7,956 nt of DNA, taken from positions 1-7,956 of the forward strand of contig JAQUNS010000026.1 in the NCBI GenBank assembly GCA_028717465.1, read 5' to 3'. A program made the translations under genes and the position numbers. Position 1 is the first letter of the stretch, and each line of letters opens with the position of its first letter. Positions 1 to 6,037 of this stretch are shown here, in pieces. The DNA is from Candidatus Omnitrophota bacterium. Lineage in GTDB: Bacteria > Omnitrophota > Gorgyraeia > Kaelpiales > Kaelpiaceae. Under the pieces are notes generated by a model. That model was given only the letters and a program-made list of their open reading frames with translations. It was not told where the DNA came from and searched no databases.

Positions 1-501
1 TGGATCTATGACAAAGACAGCTTCAGGCAGCTTCTCCATATCTACTATTCCGCCAAGATTGCGCAATAATTTTCCCAATTCTTTATCCAGGCCTGCCTGC
101 TCTTTTTTAGTGAGCAGAGAGTATTTACCGTCCTCTTTGAGCTTTTGGATATCTTTAAGCCTGGAAATGGACTTTCTTACCGTTTCATAATTAGTAAGGG
201 CACCGCCCAGCCAACGGTTGTTGACATAAAACATGCCGCACCTTTTGGCTTCTTCTTCTACCATATCCTGAACCTGGCGCTTAGTGCCGACAAAAAGAAT
301 AGAGCCGCCGGCAGAAACAATATCCCTTATAAATTCGCATGCTTTAAGCAAGAGCACGGCAGTCTTTTCCAGGTCAATAATATAAATTCCGCTTTTAAGC
401 CCGAATATATAGGGCTTCATCTTTGGGTTCCAGCGTTTTTTGGGATGCCCAAAATGGACGCCAGCTTCAAGCAGTTCTTTAATAATTCCTATTGCTGCCA
501 A
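1..501 (-). CDS. rpsB: 30S ribosomal protein S2, N-terminal part (cut by window edge)
   Basis: Ribosomal protein S2, a component of the small subunit that binds near the head-platform junction of the 30S particle. The 167 visible codons read without a stop and carry the S2 signatures: [10 protein letters not shown] at residues 10-19, [11 protein letters not shown] at 23-33, [10 protein letters not shown] at 38-47, FVGTKRQ at 70-76 and [11 protein letters not shown] at 94-104. About 70-80 C-terminal residues should lie beyond the left edge. No ATG fits the N-terminus. The start is a TTG at 501-499, preceded at 6 nt by a perfect AGGAGG, and it puts the S2 N-terminal motif at the usual distance from the start. 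The gene has its own promoter and leader (about 60 nt), which separates it from the his/trp unit upstream. In many bacteria tsf follows rpsB; that would be off the window. The identity is certain and the TTG start is very likely. Confidence 0.97.
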   Translation of the reverse strand, partial: MAAIGIIKELLEAGVHFGHPKKRWNPKMKPYIFGLKSGIYIIDLEKTAVLLLKACEFIRDIVSAGGSILFVGTKRQVQDMVEEEAKRCGMFYVNNRWLGGALTNYETVRKSISRLKDIQKLKEDGKYSLLTKKEQAGLDKELGKLLRNLGGIVDMEKLPEAVFVIDP

Positions 502-507
502 ATTGAT

Positions 508-513
508 CCTCCT
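508..513 (-). promoter_or_regulatory. Shine-Dalgarno site that fixes the TTG start of rpsB
   Basis: On the minus strand this reads AGGAGG, fully complementary to the anti-Shine-Dalgarno end of 16S rRNA, with 6 nt (ATCAAT) before the TTG. It is the main reason for choosing a non-ATG start for rpsB. Confidence 0.85.
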
Positions 514-524
514 TTTGTTATGTT

Positions 525-561
525 AAAAAGACCCCAGCTGTACAGATCCAATTTGCTGGAG
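525..561 (-). promoter_or_regulatory. Hairpin plus T-run in the rpsB leader (possible attenuator or S2 autoregulatory site)
   Basis: On the minus strand CTCCAGC (561-555) can pair with GCTGGGG (538-532) to give seven base pairs including one T-G pair, with a 16-nt loop. It is followed directly by TCTTTTT (531-525). The predicted transcription start is at about 562, so the mRNA would begin almost exactly with this stem. The loop and 3' arm also contain the palindrome CTGTACAG (538-545), which could form a competing structure. The arrangement resembles a Rho-independent attenuator. rpsB leaders are known to be autoregulated by S2 in E. coli, so a protein-binding hairpin is an alternative. The structure was found by eye and no folding energy was computed. 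Confidence 0.5.
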
Positions 562-568
562 TTTATAG

Positions 569-597
569 ATTATATTAACAAAAATAATCTTAATCAA
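569..597 (-). promoter_or_regulatory. Sigma70-type promoter of rpsB
   Basis: On the minus strand a -35 box TTGATT (597-592, four of six consensus bases) is followed by a 17-bp spacer and a perfect -10 box TATAAT (574-569). The predicted start of transcription is at about 562, leaving a leader of roughly 60 nt before rpsB. The bases just upstream of the -35 box (about 598-612) are almost all A or T, like an UP element, as expected for a ribosomal protein gene. It is the only well-formed promoter I found between genes in the window. Confidence 0.75.
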
Positions 598-648
598 GTA
601 AATATTTTAAGTGCCAAATGCTTTTTAGGTAAAGTCCGGCATTGCATA

Positions 649-972
649 TTAAACGCTAGACTCTTTACGCTTAATATCTTTTGTTGCCTTGATAATATCC
701 AAGCGCAGTTTCTCTATTTTGGAGCTGGCAGACCATTTATTTTTAACTGTTGAGGCAACAGTTTTGCCAAGTTTATAATAAAGGTTCTCTCTTTTTAATT
801 TTAGATTCATTATCTCGATCTTTATCTTGCCCTTTTCTGAAAAATCCTTGATATGGCCCTCTCCTTTTTTTATAAGTTTGACCGATTCAGCAAGTACATT
901 TTCCAGGTCTTTCTTGGTCTTGCCCCATAAGTCTAAAACCCTGCCTTTAAGCTTTTCTTTATTCTCAGCCAT
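649..972 (-). CDS. Small basic helical protein of unknown function (107 aa)
   Basis: I do not recognise this protein. It is 107 residues, very rich in lysine, with no signal peptide, membrane segment or cysteine, and the whole sequence looks helical, so a cytoplasmic or nucleic-acid-associated coiled coil is plausible. The most distinctive stretch is MNLKLKRENLYYKLGKTV at about residues 55-72: a charged helix, then a Leu-Tyr-Tyr-x-Leu-Gly turn, as seen in short coiled-coil proteins of several uncultured phyla (family impression from memory, not checked). It is a real gene by position and signals: ATG at 972-970, AAGGAGG at 983-977 four bases upstream, and only 25 bp after trpG, so it is probably the last gene of the his/trp unit. 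No clear terminator follows it; the rpsB promoter begins about 50 bp downstream. Confidence 0.8.
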   Translation of the reverse strand: MAENKEKLKGRVLDLWGKTKKDLENVLAESVKLIKKGEGHIKDFSEKGKIKIEIMNLKLKRENLYYKLGKTVASTVKNKWSASSKIEKLRLDIIKATKDIKRKESSV

Positions 973-997
973 AAAACCTCCTTATTCCAGAAGAAAA

Positions 998-1561
998 TTA
1001 ATATTTTAAAAAATTCTTCAATATATCATGGCCTACTTCTGTAAGTATTGATTCGGGGTGAAACTGCACGCCGAAAACAGGGTATTTTTTATGCCTGACA
1101 GCCATGATCTCTTTGTCTTTTGTCCTGGCTATTACCTCAAGAGCATCCGGAACAGTCACCGGATTTACTATGAGAGAATGATACCTGGTTGCCTTAAAAG
1201 GGCTGGGGATATTTTTAAAAATATGTTTTTTATTATGATAAATTAAAGAAACTTTACCGTGCATAAGATTTTTAGCTTGAACTATTTTAGCTCCGCACAC
1301 CTCTGCAATTGCCTGGTGCCCCAAGCAAACCCCAAGAATAGGGATCCTGCCGGAAAATTCGGATATCACGCCTTTAGATATGCCTGCATCTTCAGGCCTG
1401 CCCGGCCCCGGCGATATAACTATATGGCTGGGATATAGTTTTTCTATTTGAGCAAAAGATATTTTGTCGTTTCTAAATACTTTAATCTCGCCGCCCAGCT
1501 CTGCAAGATACTGGACAAGATTGTATGTAAAAGAGTCGTAGTTATCGATAACCAATATCAT
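998..1561 (-). CDS. trpG: Anthranilate synthase component II (glutamine amidotransferase)
   Basis: Class I glutamine amidotransferase subunit of anthranilate synthase. It hydrolyses glutamine and passes ammonia to TrpE for conversion of chorismate to anthranilate, the first step of tryptophan synthesis. The protein is 187 residues, a normal length. It starts with the typical [19 protein letters not shown], has the oxyanion-hole segment [12 protein letters not shown] (49-60), the nucleophile Cys79 in GVCLGHQ, HGK at 101-103, RYHSL at 126-130, and the catalytic pair His168 and Glu170 in FHPES. The ATG at 1561-1559 overlaps the trpE stop as ATGA, pointing to translational coupling. A longer frame from 1597 adds 12 residues absent from the family and lies inside trpE, so I rejected it. 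In some bacteria the same subunit also serves aminodeoxychorismate synthase (PabA); the trpE neighbour favours trpG. Confidence 0.95.
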   Translation of the reverse strand: MILVIDNYDSFTYNLVQYLAELGGEIKVFRNDKISFAQIEKLYPSHIVISPGPGRPEDAGISKGVISEFSGRIPILGVCLGHQAIAEVCGAKIVQAKNLMHGKVSLIYHNKKHIFKNIPSPFKATRYHSLIVNPVTVPDALEVIARTKDKEIMAVRHKKYPVFGVQFHPESILTEVGHDILKNFLKY

Positions 1562-2388
1562 GGCTTTAGTTTCTTGTTTTTGACTAATCCTTGGCATCTA
1601 CCTGCGGATTCTGCCAAGTCAACAGCCCTATTTAAAGCTTTGGCTTTATTGATGGTCTCTTTATACTCTTTATCCGGAATCGAATCCGCGACTATGCCGG
1701 CCCCTGACTGCACATAGATCTTATCTCTCTTTTTTACTATTGTACGTATCGTGATGCAGGAATCCATATTGCCGGAGTATGAAAAATATCCTACGCAACC
1801 GGCATATGGTCCGCGCCTGGCATTTTCCAGTTCTTCGATAATCTCCATAGCCCTTATCTTGGGAGCACCGGATACCGTTCCGGCTGGAAAAGCAGCCCTT
1901 ATTAAATCAAAAACATCCTTATCTTTTTTAAGTTTTCCTGTGATTCCGGATACGATATGCATAACATGGGAATACTTTTCTATTACCATATTTTCTTTAA
2001 CTTTGATGCTGCCATTTTCACAAACGCGGCCTAAATCATTTCTACCTAAATCAAGCAGCATAACATGCTCGGCTCTTTCTTTCTCATCTGCAAGCAATTC
2101 TGACTCTAAGGCAACATCCTCTTGATCGTCTTTACCTCTTTTTCTGGTGCCGGCTATCGGCCTGAGCTCTGCAATTTTATTCTCACAGCGGACAAAGACC
2201 TCGGGAGATGAGCCGATAAGAGAATGTTCTCCGCAGCGCAGATAAAACATGTACGGAGAAGGGTTAATAAACCTCAGCCAACGGTAAATCTGAGTATCAC
2301 TAACATTGCTTTTGCGCTTAAATCTTTGCGAGATAACAACTTGTATAATGTCTCCTCTTTTAATATATTTTTTTGCTTCTGTTACCAT
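1558..2388 (-). CDS. trpE: TrpE C-terminal half (chorismate-binding domain), downstream of the in-frame TAA
   Basis: The 276 residues from the first ATG after the stop cover nearly the whole chorismate-utilising catalytic domain. Visible motifs are [14 protein letters not shown] near the start, [68 protein letters not shown] and [10 protein letters not shown]. These are the standard substrate- and Mg-binding segments of TrpE, and none is damaged. The ATG at 2388-2386 sits in a run of A and T with no Shine-Dalgarno, and codons 215-232, lying between the stop and this ATG, are also conserved family sequence. The ATG is therefore unlikely to be a natural start, and the fragment is more likely made only if the TAA is not real or is read through. 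Confidence 0.65.
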   Translation of the reverse strand: MVTEAKKYIKRGDIIQVVISQRFKRKSNVSDTQIYRWLRFINPSPYMFYLRCGEHSLIGSSPEVFVRCENKIAELRPIAGTRKRGKDDQEDVALESELLADEKERAEHVMLLDLGRNDLGRVCENGSIKVKENMVIEKYSHVMHIVSGITGKLKKDKDVFDLIRAAFPAGTVSGAPKIRAMEIIEELENARRGPYAGCVGYFSYSGNMDSCITIRTIVKKRDKIYVQSGAGIVADSIPDKEYKETINKAKALNRAVDLAESAGRCQGLVKNKKLKP

Positions 2389-2442
2389 TTTTAAAAAATC
2401 GCTTTTTTTAAAATTAGATTGAAACCCACCTGTAGGTATATC

Positions 2443-3084
2443 TTATTTTAACAGTTGAGGCTCGGATATTCCAGTATTTTTAACTAACCTTTGGCACATT
2501 TTCTTTAATTTTAATACCGCCTTTTGATATGCCAAATTAATGTTGTCCGAATCAATAAATACATGCGTTAAGATTATTAAGCGCTGCCTGATATGGTCGA
2601 ATATATAAAGATCTCTGGCCTCCATTAAAAAAGCGTCGTAAAGAAGCAGGTCGTCTTTGTTGCCCAGGTTTATATCTTCAAAAAACCTAACTGTATCGTA
2701 AGAGAGATACCCTACAAAACCGCCCGAGAAACGGGGAAGATTGTCCAGGCAGACATATTTATAGCCGGCTAATTCGCGCCTTATCTCCTCCAATATATCC
2801 CTGTTAATCTTTCTGCTTTTGGTAGTTCCTCCCGATAATATCTCTATATTATCCGAATTTGACCTGATAATTTTATGAGGAGATACTCCGACAAATGAAT
2901 AGCGGGCAATATGCTCACCGCCTGTTATAGACTCCAATAAAAAACAAAATTCATCTTTTCCAAACCGCTCAATTAAAGAAAACGGACTGATAACATCGGA
3001 CAAAACTTCTGTATATACCGGTATAAGGCAAGCCTTTTTGGCTATTTTTTTAAAACGGTTATAATCAGGAGTGATCTTCATCAT
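2443..3084 (-). CDS. trpE: TrpE N-terminal half (regulatory domain), ends at the in-frame TAA
   Basis: This is the part of trpE that would be translated by default: 213 residues matching the N-terminal anthranilate synthase domain. It includes the LLES motif (49-52) followed by [10 protein letters not shown] (60-69), which in characterised TrpE proteins forms the tryptophan feedback-binding pocket, and [10 protein letters not shown] at 121-130. By family knowledge the enzyme is therefore likely feedback-inhibited by tryptophan. The start is the ATG at 3084-3082, with a second ATG directly after it. No strong Shine-Dalgarno is visible, so initiation probably depends on coupling to hisI, whose last 20 bases it overlaps. 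Alone, this half lacks the active site and could not make anthranilate. Confidence 0.8.
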   Translation of the reverse strand: MMKITPDYNRFKKIAKKACLIPVYTEVLSDVISPFSLIERFGKDEFCFLLESITGGEHIARYSFVGVSPHKIIRSNSDNIEILSGGTTKSRKINRDILEEIRRELAGYKYVCLDNLPRFSGGFVGYLSYDTVRFFEDINLGNKDDLLLYDAFLMEARDLYIFDHIRQRLIILTHVFIDSDNINLAYQKAVLKLKKMCQRLVKNTGISEPQLLK

Positions 3085-3433
3085 TAAACCGGCCGCTTTC
3101 TAAGTCTACATTTTTAAAGAAACAGCTCCAATCTCCCGTATGGCAGGCTCCGGATCCTTTTTGGTCGACTTTAACAAGTAAAGTATCGTTATCGCAATCA
3201 AGATATATTTCGCGCACAGCCTGAATATTACCGGAAGTCTCGCCTTTGAGCCAAAATTTATCCCTGGAACGGCTGTAAAACCAGGTCTTCCTGTCTTTTA
3301 ATGTTTTTTTTATAGACTCCACATTCATATAGGCCAGCATAAGGACATCCTTGGTACTGTAATCCTGTATTATTGCCGGTATCAACCCCTTTTCGTTAAG
3401 CTTTAAATCGTTAAAAACTGTTTTTTTGCTCAT
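3065..3433 (-). CDS. hisI: Phosphoribosyl-AMP cyclohydrolase
   Basis: Catalyses the third step of histidine synthesis, opening the adenine ring of phosphoribosyl-AMP; a zinc and magnesium enzyme of the cytoplasm. The 122-residue protein carries the full signature: [19 protein letters not shown] (51-69), the metal-binding Asp79-Cys80-Asp81-x-Asp83, and [14 protein letters not shown] (93-106) with Cys97 and Cys104 as the other expected zinc ligands. It is the single-domain form: no HisE pyrophosphohydrolase domain is fused at the C-terminus, so hisE must be elsewhere. The ATG at 3433-3431 has a strong AAGGAGG just upstream (core at 3443-3438). The gene overlaps the end of hisA by 23 bp and the start of trpE by 20 bp, consistent with coupled translation. 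Confidence 0.96.
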   Translation of the reverse strand: MSKKTVFNDLKLNEKGLIPAIIQDYSTKDVLMLAYMNVESIKKTLKDRKTWFYSRSRDKFWLKGETSGNIQAVREIYLDCDNDTLLVKVDQKGSGACHTGDWSCFFKNVDLESGRFNDEDHS

Positions 3434-4157
3434 TAACCCTCCTTAAATATTCCATGCTTATACTGCCCTCATAGAAAGCCTTTCCTATTATTAGGCCTTC
3501 TATTTTTGGATTTTTAATGCCTAACACCGCATTAATATCTTTTTTATCTTTGACTCCGCCTGAAACCGTTATCTTTAAATTCAAATTATCAACCATCTTC
3601 AAAAATTCAGAAAGCAATTCCGTATCTATGCCTTTCATAGTACCGTCTCTTGATATATCCGTATAAACAACTCTTCTAAGGCCGTGGGCAGAAAAGTCAA
3701 AAATCGCATCTCTTACGGATACCCCGCTATCCTGCTGCCAGCCTTGTATTTTTATTTTTTTACCGCAGACATCCAATCCAAGAATTATATTTTCCGAATA
3801 CTGCTTAAGCATGCTTTTAAACCAGGCCGGATCCGTATAAGCCTTGGTGCCTACTACAAGATACTTAACGCCTGAATTTAAATATTCGGCTATTATCTCT
3901 TCTTTCCTTATCCCCCCGCCAACTTCTACTTCACAATTCAATTTAGCGGCAATATTTTTTATCAATTCTCTATTTGAAAAATCTCCTCCCGAAGCGGCAT
4001 CCAAATCAACGATATGGATTCTTTTTATTCGGCATGAATCCAAACTTAAAGCAGTTCCGAGCGGATCATCCGAATAGACAGTCTGTTTTGAAAAATCGCC
4101 TTTTAGCAATCTGACAACTTTAGATTTTTTTATGTCTATGGCAGGTATAATCAGCAT
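3411..4157 (-). CDS. hisA: ProFAR isomerase (HisA)
   Basis: Phosphoribosylformimino-5-aminoimidazole carboxamide ribotide isomerase, the (beta/alpha)8-barrel enzyme of the fourth histidine step. With the start chosen here it has 248 residues. It begins [17 protein letters not shown] with the catalytic Asp8, has the phosphate-binding EVEVGGGIR (77-84), the second catalytic Asp129 in [26 protein letters not shown] (166-176) and the C-terminal phosphate loop TVSGGV (197-202). The start at 4157-4155 is chosen by homology; neither it nor an alternative ATG at 4196-4194 (13 residues longer) has a well-placed Shine-Dalgarno. The 72 bp between hisB and this start hold no gene. In many his operons hisH lies here and hisF after hisA; both are missing. 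A dual HisA/TrpF (PriA) role is conceivable given the trp neighbours but nothing in the sequence demonstrates it. Confidence 0.94.
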   Translation of the reverse strand: MLIIPAIDIKKSKVVRLLKGDFSKQTVYSDDPLGTALSLDSCRIKRIHIVDLDAASGGDFSNRELIKNIAAKLNCEVEVGGGIRKEEIIAEYLNSGVKYLVVGTKAYTDPAWFKSMLKQYSENIILGLDVCGKKIKIQGWQQDSGVSVRDAIFDFSAHGLRRVVYTDISRDGTMKGIDTELLSEFLKMVDNLNLKITVSGGVKDKKDINAVLGIKNPKIEGLIIGKAFYEGSISMEYLRRVNEQKNSF

Positions 4158-4229
4158 AACGGTATCTGGTTTTACAAATTCTTTTGATAGGCGCATCCTT
4201 ACGTATAACCGGACGGCCTTAAGTTTACT

Positions 4230-4820
4230 TTAAAGTTTTCCTTTTGTCGAAGGTATCCTTTCCGGCTGAGAACCTACTCCAACCGCTTCGCTCAGAGCTT
4301 TAGCCAGAGACTTAAAAACAGACTCTAAAATATGGTGGGTATCTTCTCCTTTTAAAATATCAATATGCAAATTCATGCCGGATTTCTGGGTAAAACTTTC
4401 CAAAAAATGCTTAAGGTCCATATTTTGATAACCGTCTATGCTTTTAATCTTCACGGAAGATTTGATATCCAAAGACGGCCTGCCCGATATATCAAGAACA
4501 ACCCTGGTCAAAGCCTCTCCCATCGGCGCATAAAAATTTCCGAATCTTCTGATGCCTTTTTTATCTCCCAATGCTTTACTGAAAGCTTCGCCCAGAGCAA
4601 GCCCAATATCTTCATTAGTATGATGTATATCAACATCGTAATCTCCAACTGCAGAAATTTTTAAATCAAACCTGCTGTGAAATGTAAGCAACTCAAGCAT
4701 GTGGTCCAAGAACGCAATACCGGTATCTATCTTATATTTACCGGATCCGTCTAAATTAAGCTCTATCTTTATATCGGTCTCTTTGGTTTTTCTTTTTAAA
4801 CTGGCCGTTCTTTTTTTCAT
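4230..4820 (-). CDS. hisB: Imidazoleglycerol-phosphate dehydratase
   Basis: Manganese enzyme that dehydrates imidazoleglycerol phosphate to imidazoleacetol phosphate in histidine synthesis. The 196 residues form the single-function type, without the histidinol-phosphatase domain found in E. coli HisB. Key features are RKTKETDIKIELNLDG (10-25), TGIAFLDHML (33-42, His40), the metal ligands in DIHHTNED (64-71), GIRRFG (89-94), the second metal motif THHILESVFK (161-170) and the C-terminal PSTKGKL (190-196) with substrate-binding Ser191 and Lys193. One usually conserved Asp, in the Pro-Met-Asp-Glu-Ala-Leu motif, is Gly101 here. The ATG at 4820-4818 overlaps the hisD stop as ATGA, with a GAGG at modest spacing upstream. 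Confidence 0.96.
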   Translation of the reverse strand: MKKRTASLKRKTKETDIKIELNLDGSGKYKIDTGIAFLDHMLELLTFHSRFDLKISAVGDYDVDIHHTNEDIGLALGEAFSKALGDKKGIRRFGNFYAPMGEALTRVVLDISGRPSLDIKSSVKIKSIDGYQNMDLKHFLESFTQKSGMNLHIDILKGEDTHHILESVFKSLAKALSEAVGVGSQPERIPSTKGKL

Positions 4821-6037
4821 GTTAACCTCACTTTTACGGAATTCAGATGTTCGCTCAAACCTTCAATATTAGCCAGAAGCTCTAAAGTAGGATAGTATTT
4901 TTCAAGAGCTTTTTTAGAATAGTTAATCACCGATTGAGTCTTGAGAAAATCGCGCACCGACAGGCCGGAAAAAAATCTGGCTGTCCCGTAAGTCGGCAAA
5001 ACATGGGAAGGCCCGGCAATATAGTCCCCCACCGCAGTAGGGCTGTAGGGGCCCAGGAATATCGCTCCGGCATTTTTAATTTTCTTTACAAACCTGTGCG
5101 GCCTTTGGACTAAAAGTTCAAGATGCTCCGGGGCTATCCTGTTAGCAACATCTACAGCCTGGTCTAAATTGTTAACTTTTATCAGATAGCCTCCTGAAAC
5201 TTTTTCTTTAGCATAATTTGCAATCTCTTTGCTGGGGGTGACTAAAACCGCAATACCGTCTTTATGCTCGGCCTGGGCCTTTAAATCGTGGATGACATAT
5301 TCCGGTTTTGTAAATTTGGAAGCTATAACCACGACTTCGCTCGGGCCGGCTAAAGTATCAATATCAACATATCCGTAAAGCTGCCTCTTGGCTTCTGTTA
5401 CATAGTTATTCCCAGGCCCTACTATTTTATCGACTTTGGGTATGGTTTTTGTTCCCAATGCAAGAGCTGCCACAGCCTGAGCGCCCCCGGCTTTAAATAT
5501 GGCTTTTACCTTCAGTAGGCTTGCCACAACAATAATATACGGATTTATAAAGCCATCGCTCTGGGGAGGTGAAGCAAGATAAACATCTCTAACCTGGGCA
5601 ACTTTAGCAGGAAGCACCGTCATTAAAACAGTGGAAACTAAAGGCGCACTGCCTCCGGGAATATAGACACCGACTTTTTCCAGAGCCTGGACTTCTTCGC
5701 CGAGTATTACGCCGTCTTCGGTTTTTATTCTGAAAGATTTTAAAATCTGCTGCTGGTGAAATTTAGTAATATTGACTATCGACTGCTTTATGTGAGAAAC
5801 AAATGCGGGGCTTATATTCTGGAAAGCGGCGCTAATCTCCGACTCTGTAACCCTGATATTTCTGGGCTTGATACTGACCCTGTCAAATTTCCTGGTATAT
5901 TGCAAAACGGCCGTATCTCCGTAATTTGCAACATCAGATATTATTTTAGATACGGTATTTTTAATGCGCTCTTTTCTGTTGAAACTTCTTGAGCAGAGCT
6001 TGTCAAACTCTTTGCTGTATATGCCTATATTTTTCAT
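4817..6037 (-). CDS. hisD: Histidinol dehydrogenase
   Basis: Zinc- and NAD-dependent enzyme that oxidises histidinol to histidine in two steps, the last reactions of the pathway. The 406-residue protein has VGVYIPGGSAPLVSTVLM (122-139), KAGGAQAVAALALGT (182-196), KIVGPGNNYVTEAKR (204-218) and DTLAGPSEVVVIA (227-239). The zinc ligands by homology are Gln255, His258, Asp338 and His397, and the catalytic residues are Glu304 and His305 in APEHLEL and His345 in AGPSHVLPTYGTARFFS. Compared with E. coli HisD about 17 residues are missing after Val280, where a surface helix is normally found; the active site is complete. The ATG at 6037-6035 overlaps the alaS stop as ATGA, and a GAGG seven bases upstream serves as the ribosome binding site inside alaS. 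Confidence 0.96.
   Translation of the reverse strand: MKNIGIYSKEFDKLCSRSFNRKERIKNTVSKIISDVANYGDTAVLQYTRKFDRVSIKPRNIRVTESEISAAFQNISPAFVSHIKQSIVNITKFHQQQILKSFRIKTEDGVILGEEVQALEKVGVYIPGGSAPLVSTVLMTVLPAKVAQVRDVYLASPPQSDGFINPYIIVVASLLKVKAIFKAGGAQAVAALALGTKTIPKVDKIVGPGNNYVTEAKRQLYGYVDIDTLAGPSEVVVIASKFTKPEYVIHDLKAQAEHKDGIAVLVTPSKEIANYAKEKVSGGYLIKVNNLDQAVDVANRIAPEHLELLVQRPHRFVKKIKNAGAIFLGPYSPTAVGDYIAGPSHVLPTYGTARFFSGLSVRDFLKTQSVINYSKKALEKYYPTLELLANIEGLSEHLNSVKVRLT

Larger units (their letters stand above)
1558..3084 (-). pseudogene. trpE: Anthranilate synthase component I, interrupted by one in-frame stop
   Basis: Taken as one frame this is a full-length TrpE of 508 codons, the subunit that makes anthranilate from chorismate using ammonia from TrpG. 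Codon 214 is TAA (2445-2443). The 18 codons after it encode sense and still match the family: [16 protein letters not shown] corresponds to the conserved Ser-Asn-Phe segment that leads into the chorismate-binding domain. The two halves are in the same frame, with no second stop or frameshift, and all motifs on both sides are intact. The stop falls in the inter-domain linker. Possible readings are a very recent nonsense mutation, a base error, readthrough, or two separately made polypeptides. The last is weakened by the lack of a ribosome binding site before the next ATG. The gene overlaps hisI by 20 bp at its start and trpG by the ATGA at its end. trpE is certain; pseudogene status is not. Confidence 0.85.

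Noticed and set aside
598..648. Terminator after the small gene at 649-972
   Set aside because: Short complementary pieces exist (AATGC with GCATT, TGCC with GGCA) but the stems are only 4-5 bp with long loops and no T-run follows, so I do not call a terminator.
145..753. 202-codon open frame on the plus strand
   Set aside because: It is antisense to rpsB, the rpsB promoter and the end of the small gene; its translation resembles no family, while the minus strand gives unmistakable S2 sequence.
1562..1597. Twelve-residue N-terminal extension of trpG from the ATG at 1597
   Set aside because: TrpG proteins start at [11 protein letters not shown]; the extension lies within trpE, while the ATG at 1561 forms a clean ATGA overlap with the trpE stop.
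1751..2125. 124-codon plus-strand frame inside trpE
   Set aside because: It is antisense to the conserved chorismate-binding domain of trpE, has no ribosome binding site, and is low-complexity Ser-rich sequence typical of a shadow frame.
2386..2388. ATG at 2388 as a natural start of a separate TrpE C-terminal subunit
   Set aside because: It has no Shine-Dalgarno, and the 18 codons upstream, back to the TAA, are still conserved TrpE sequence, so it is more likely an internal Met.
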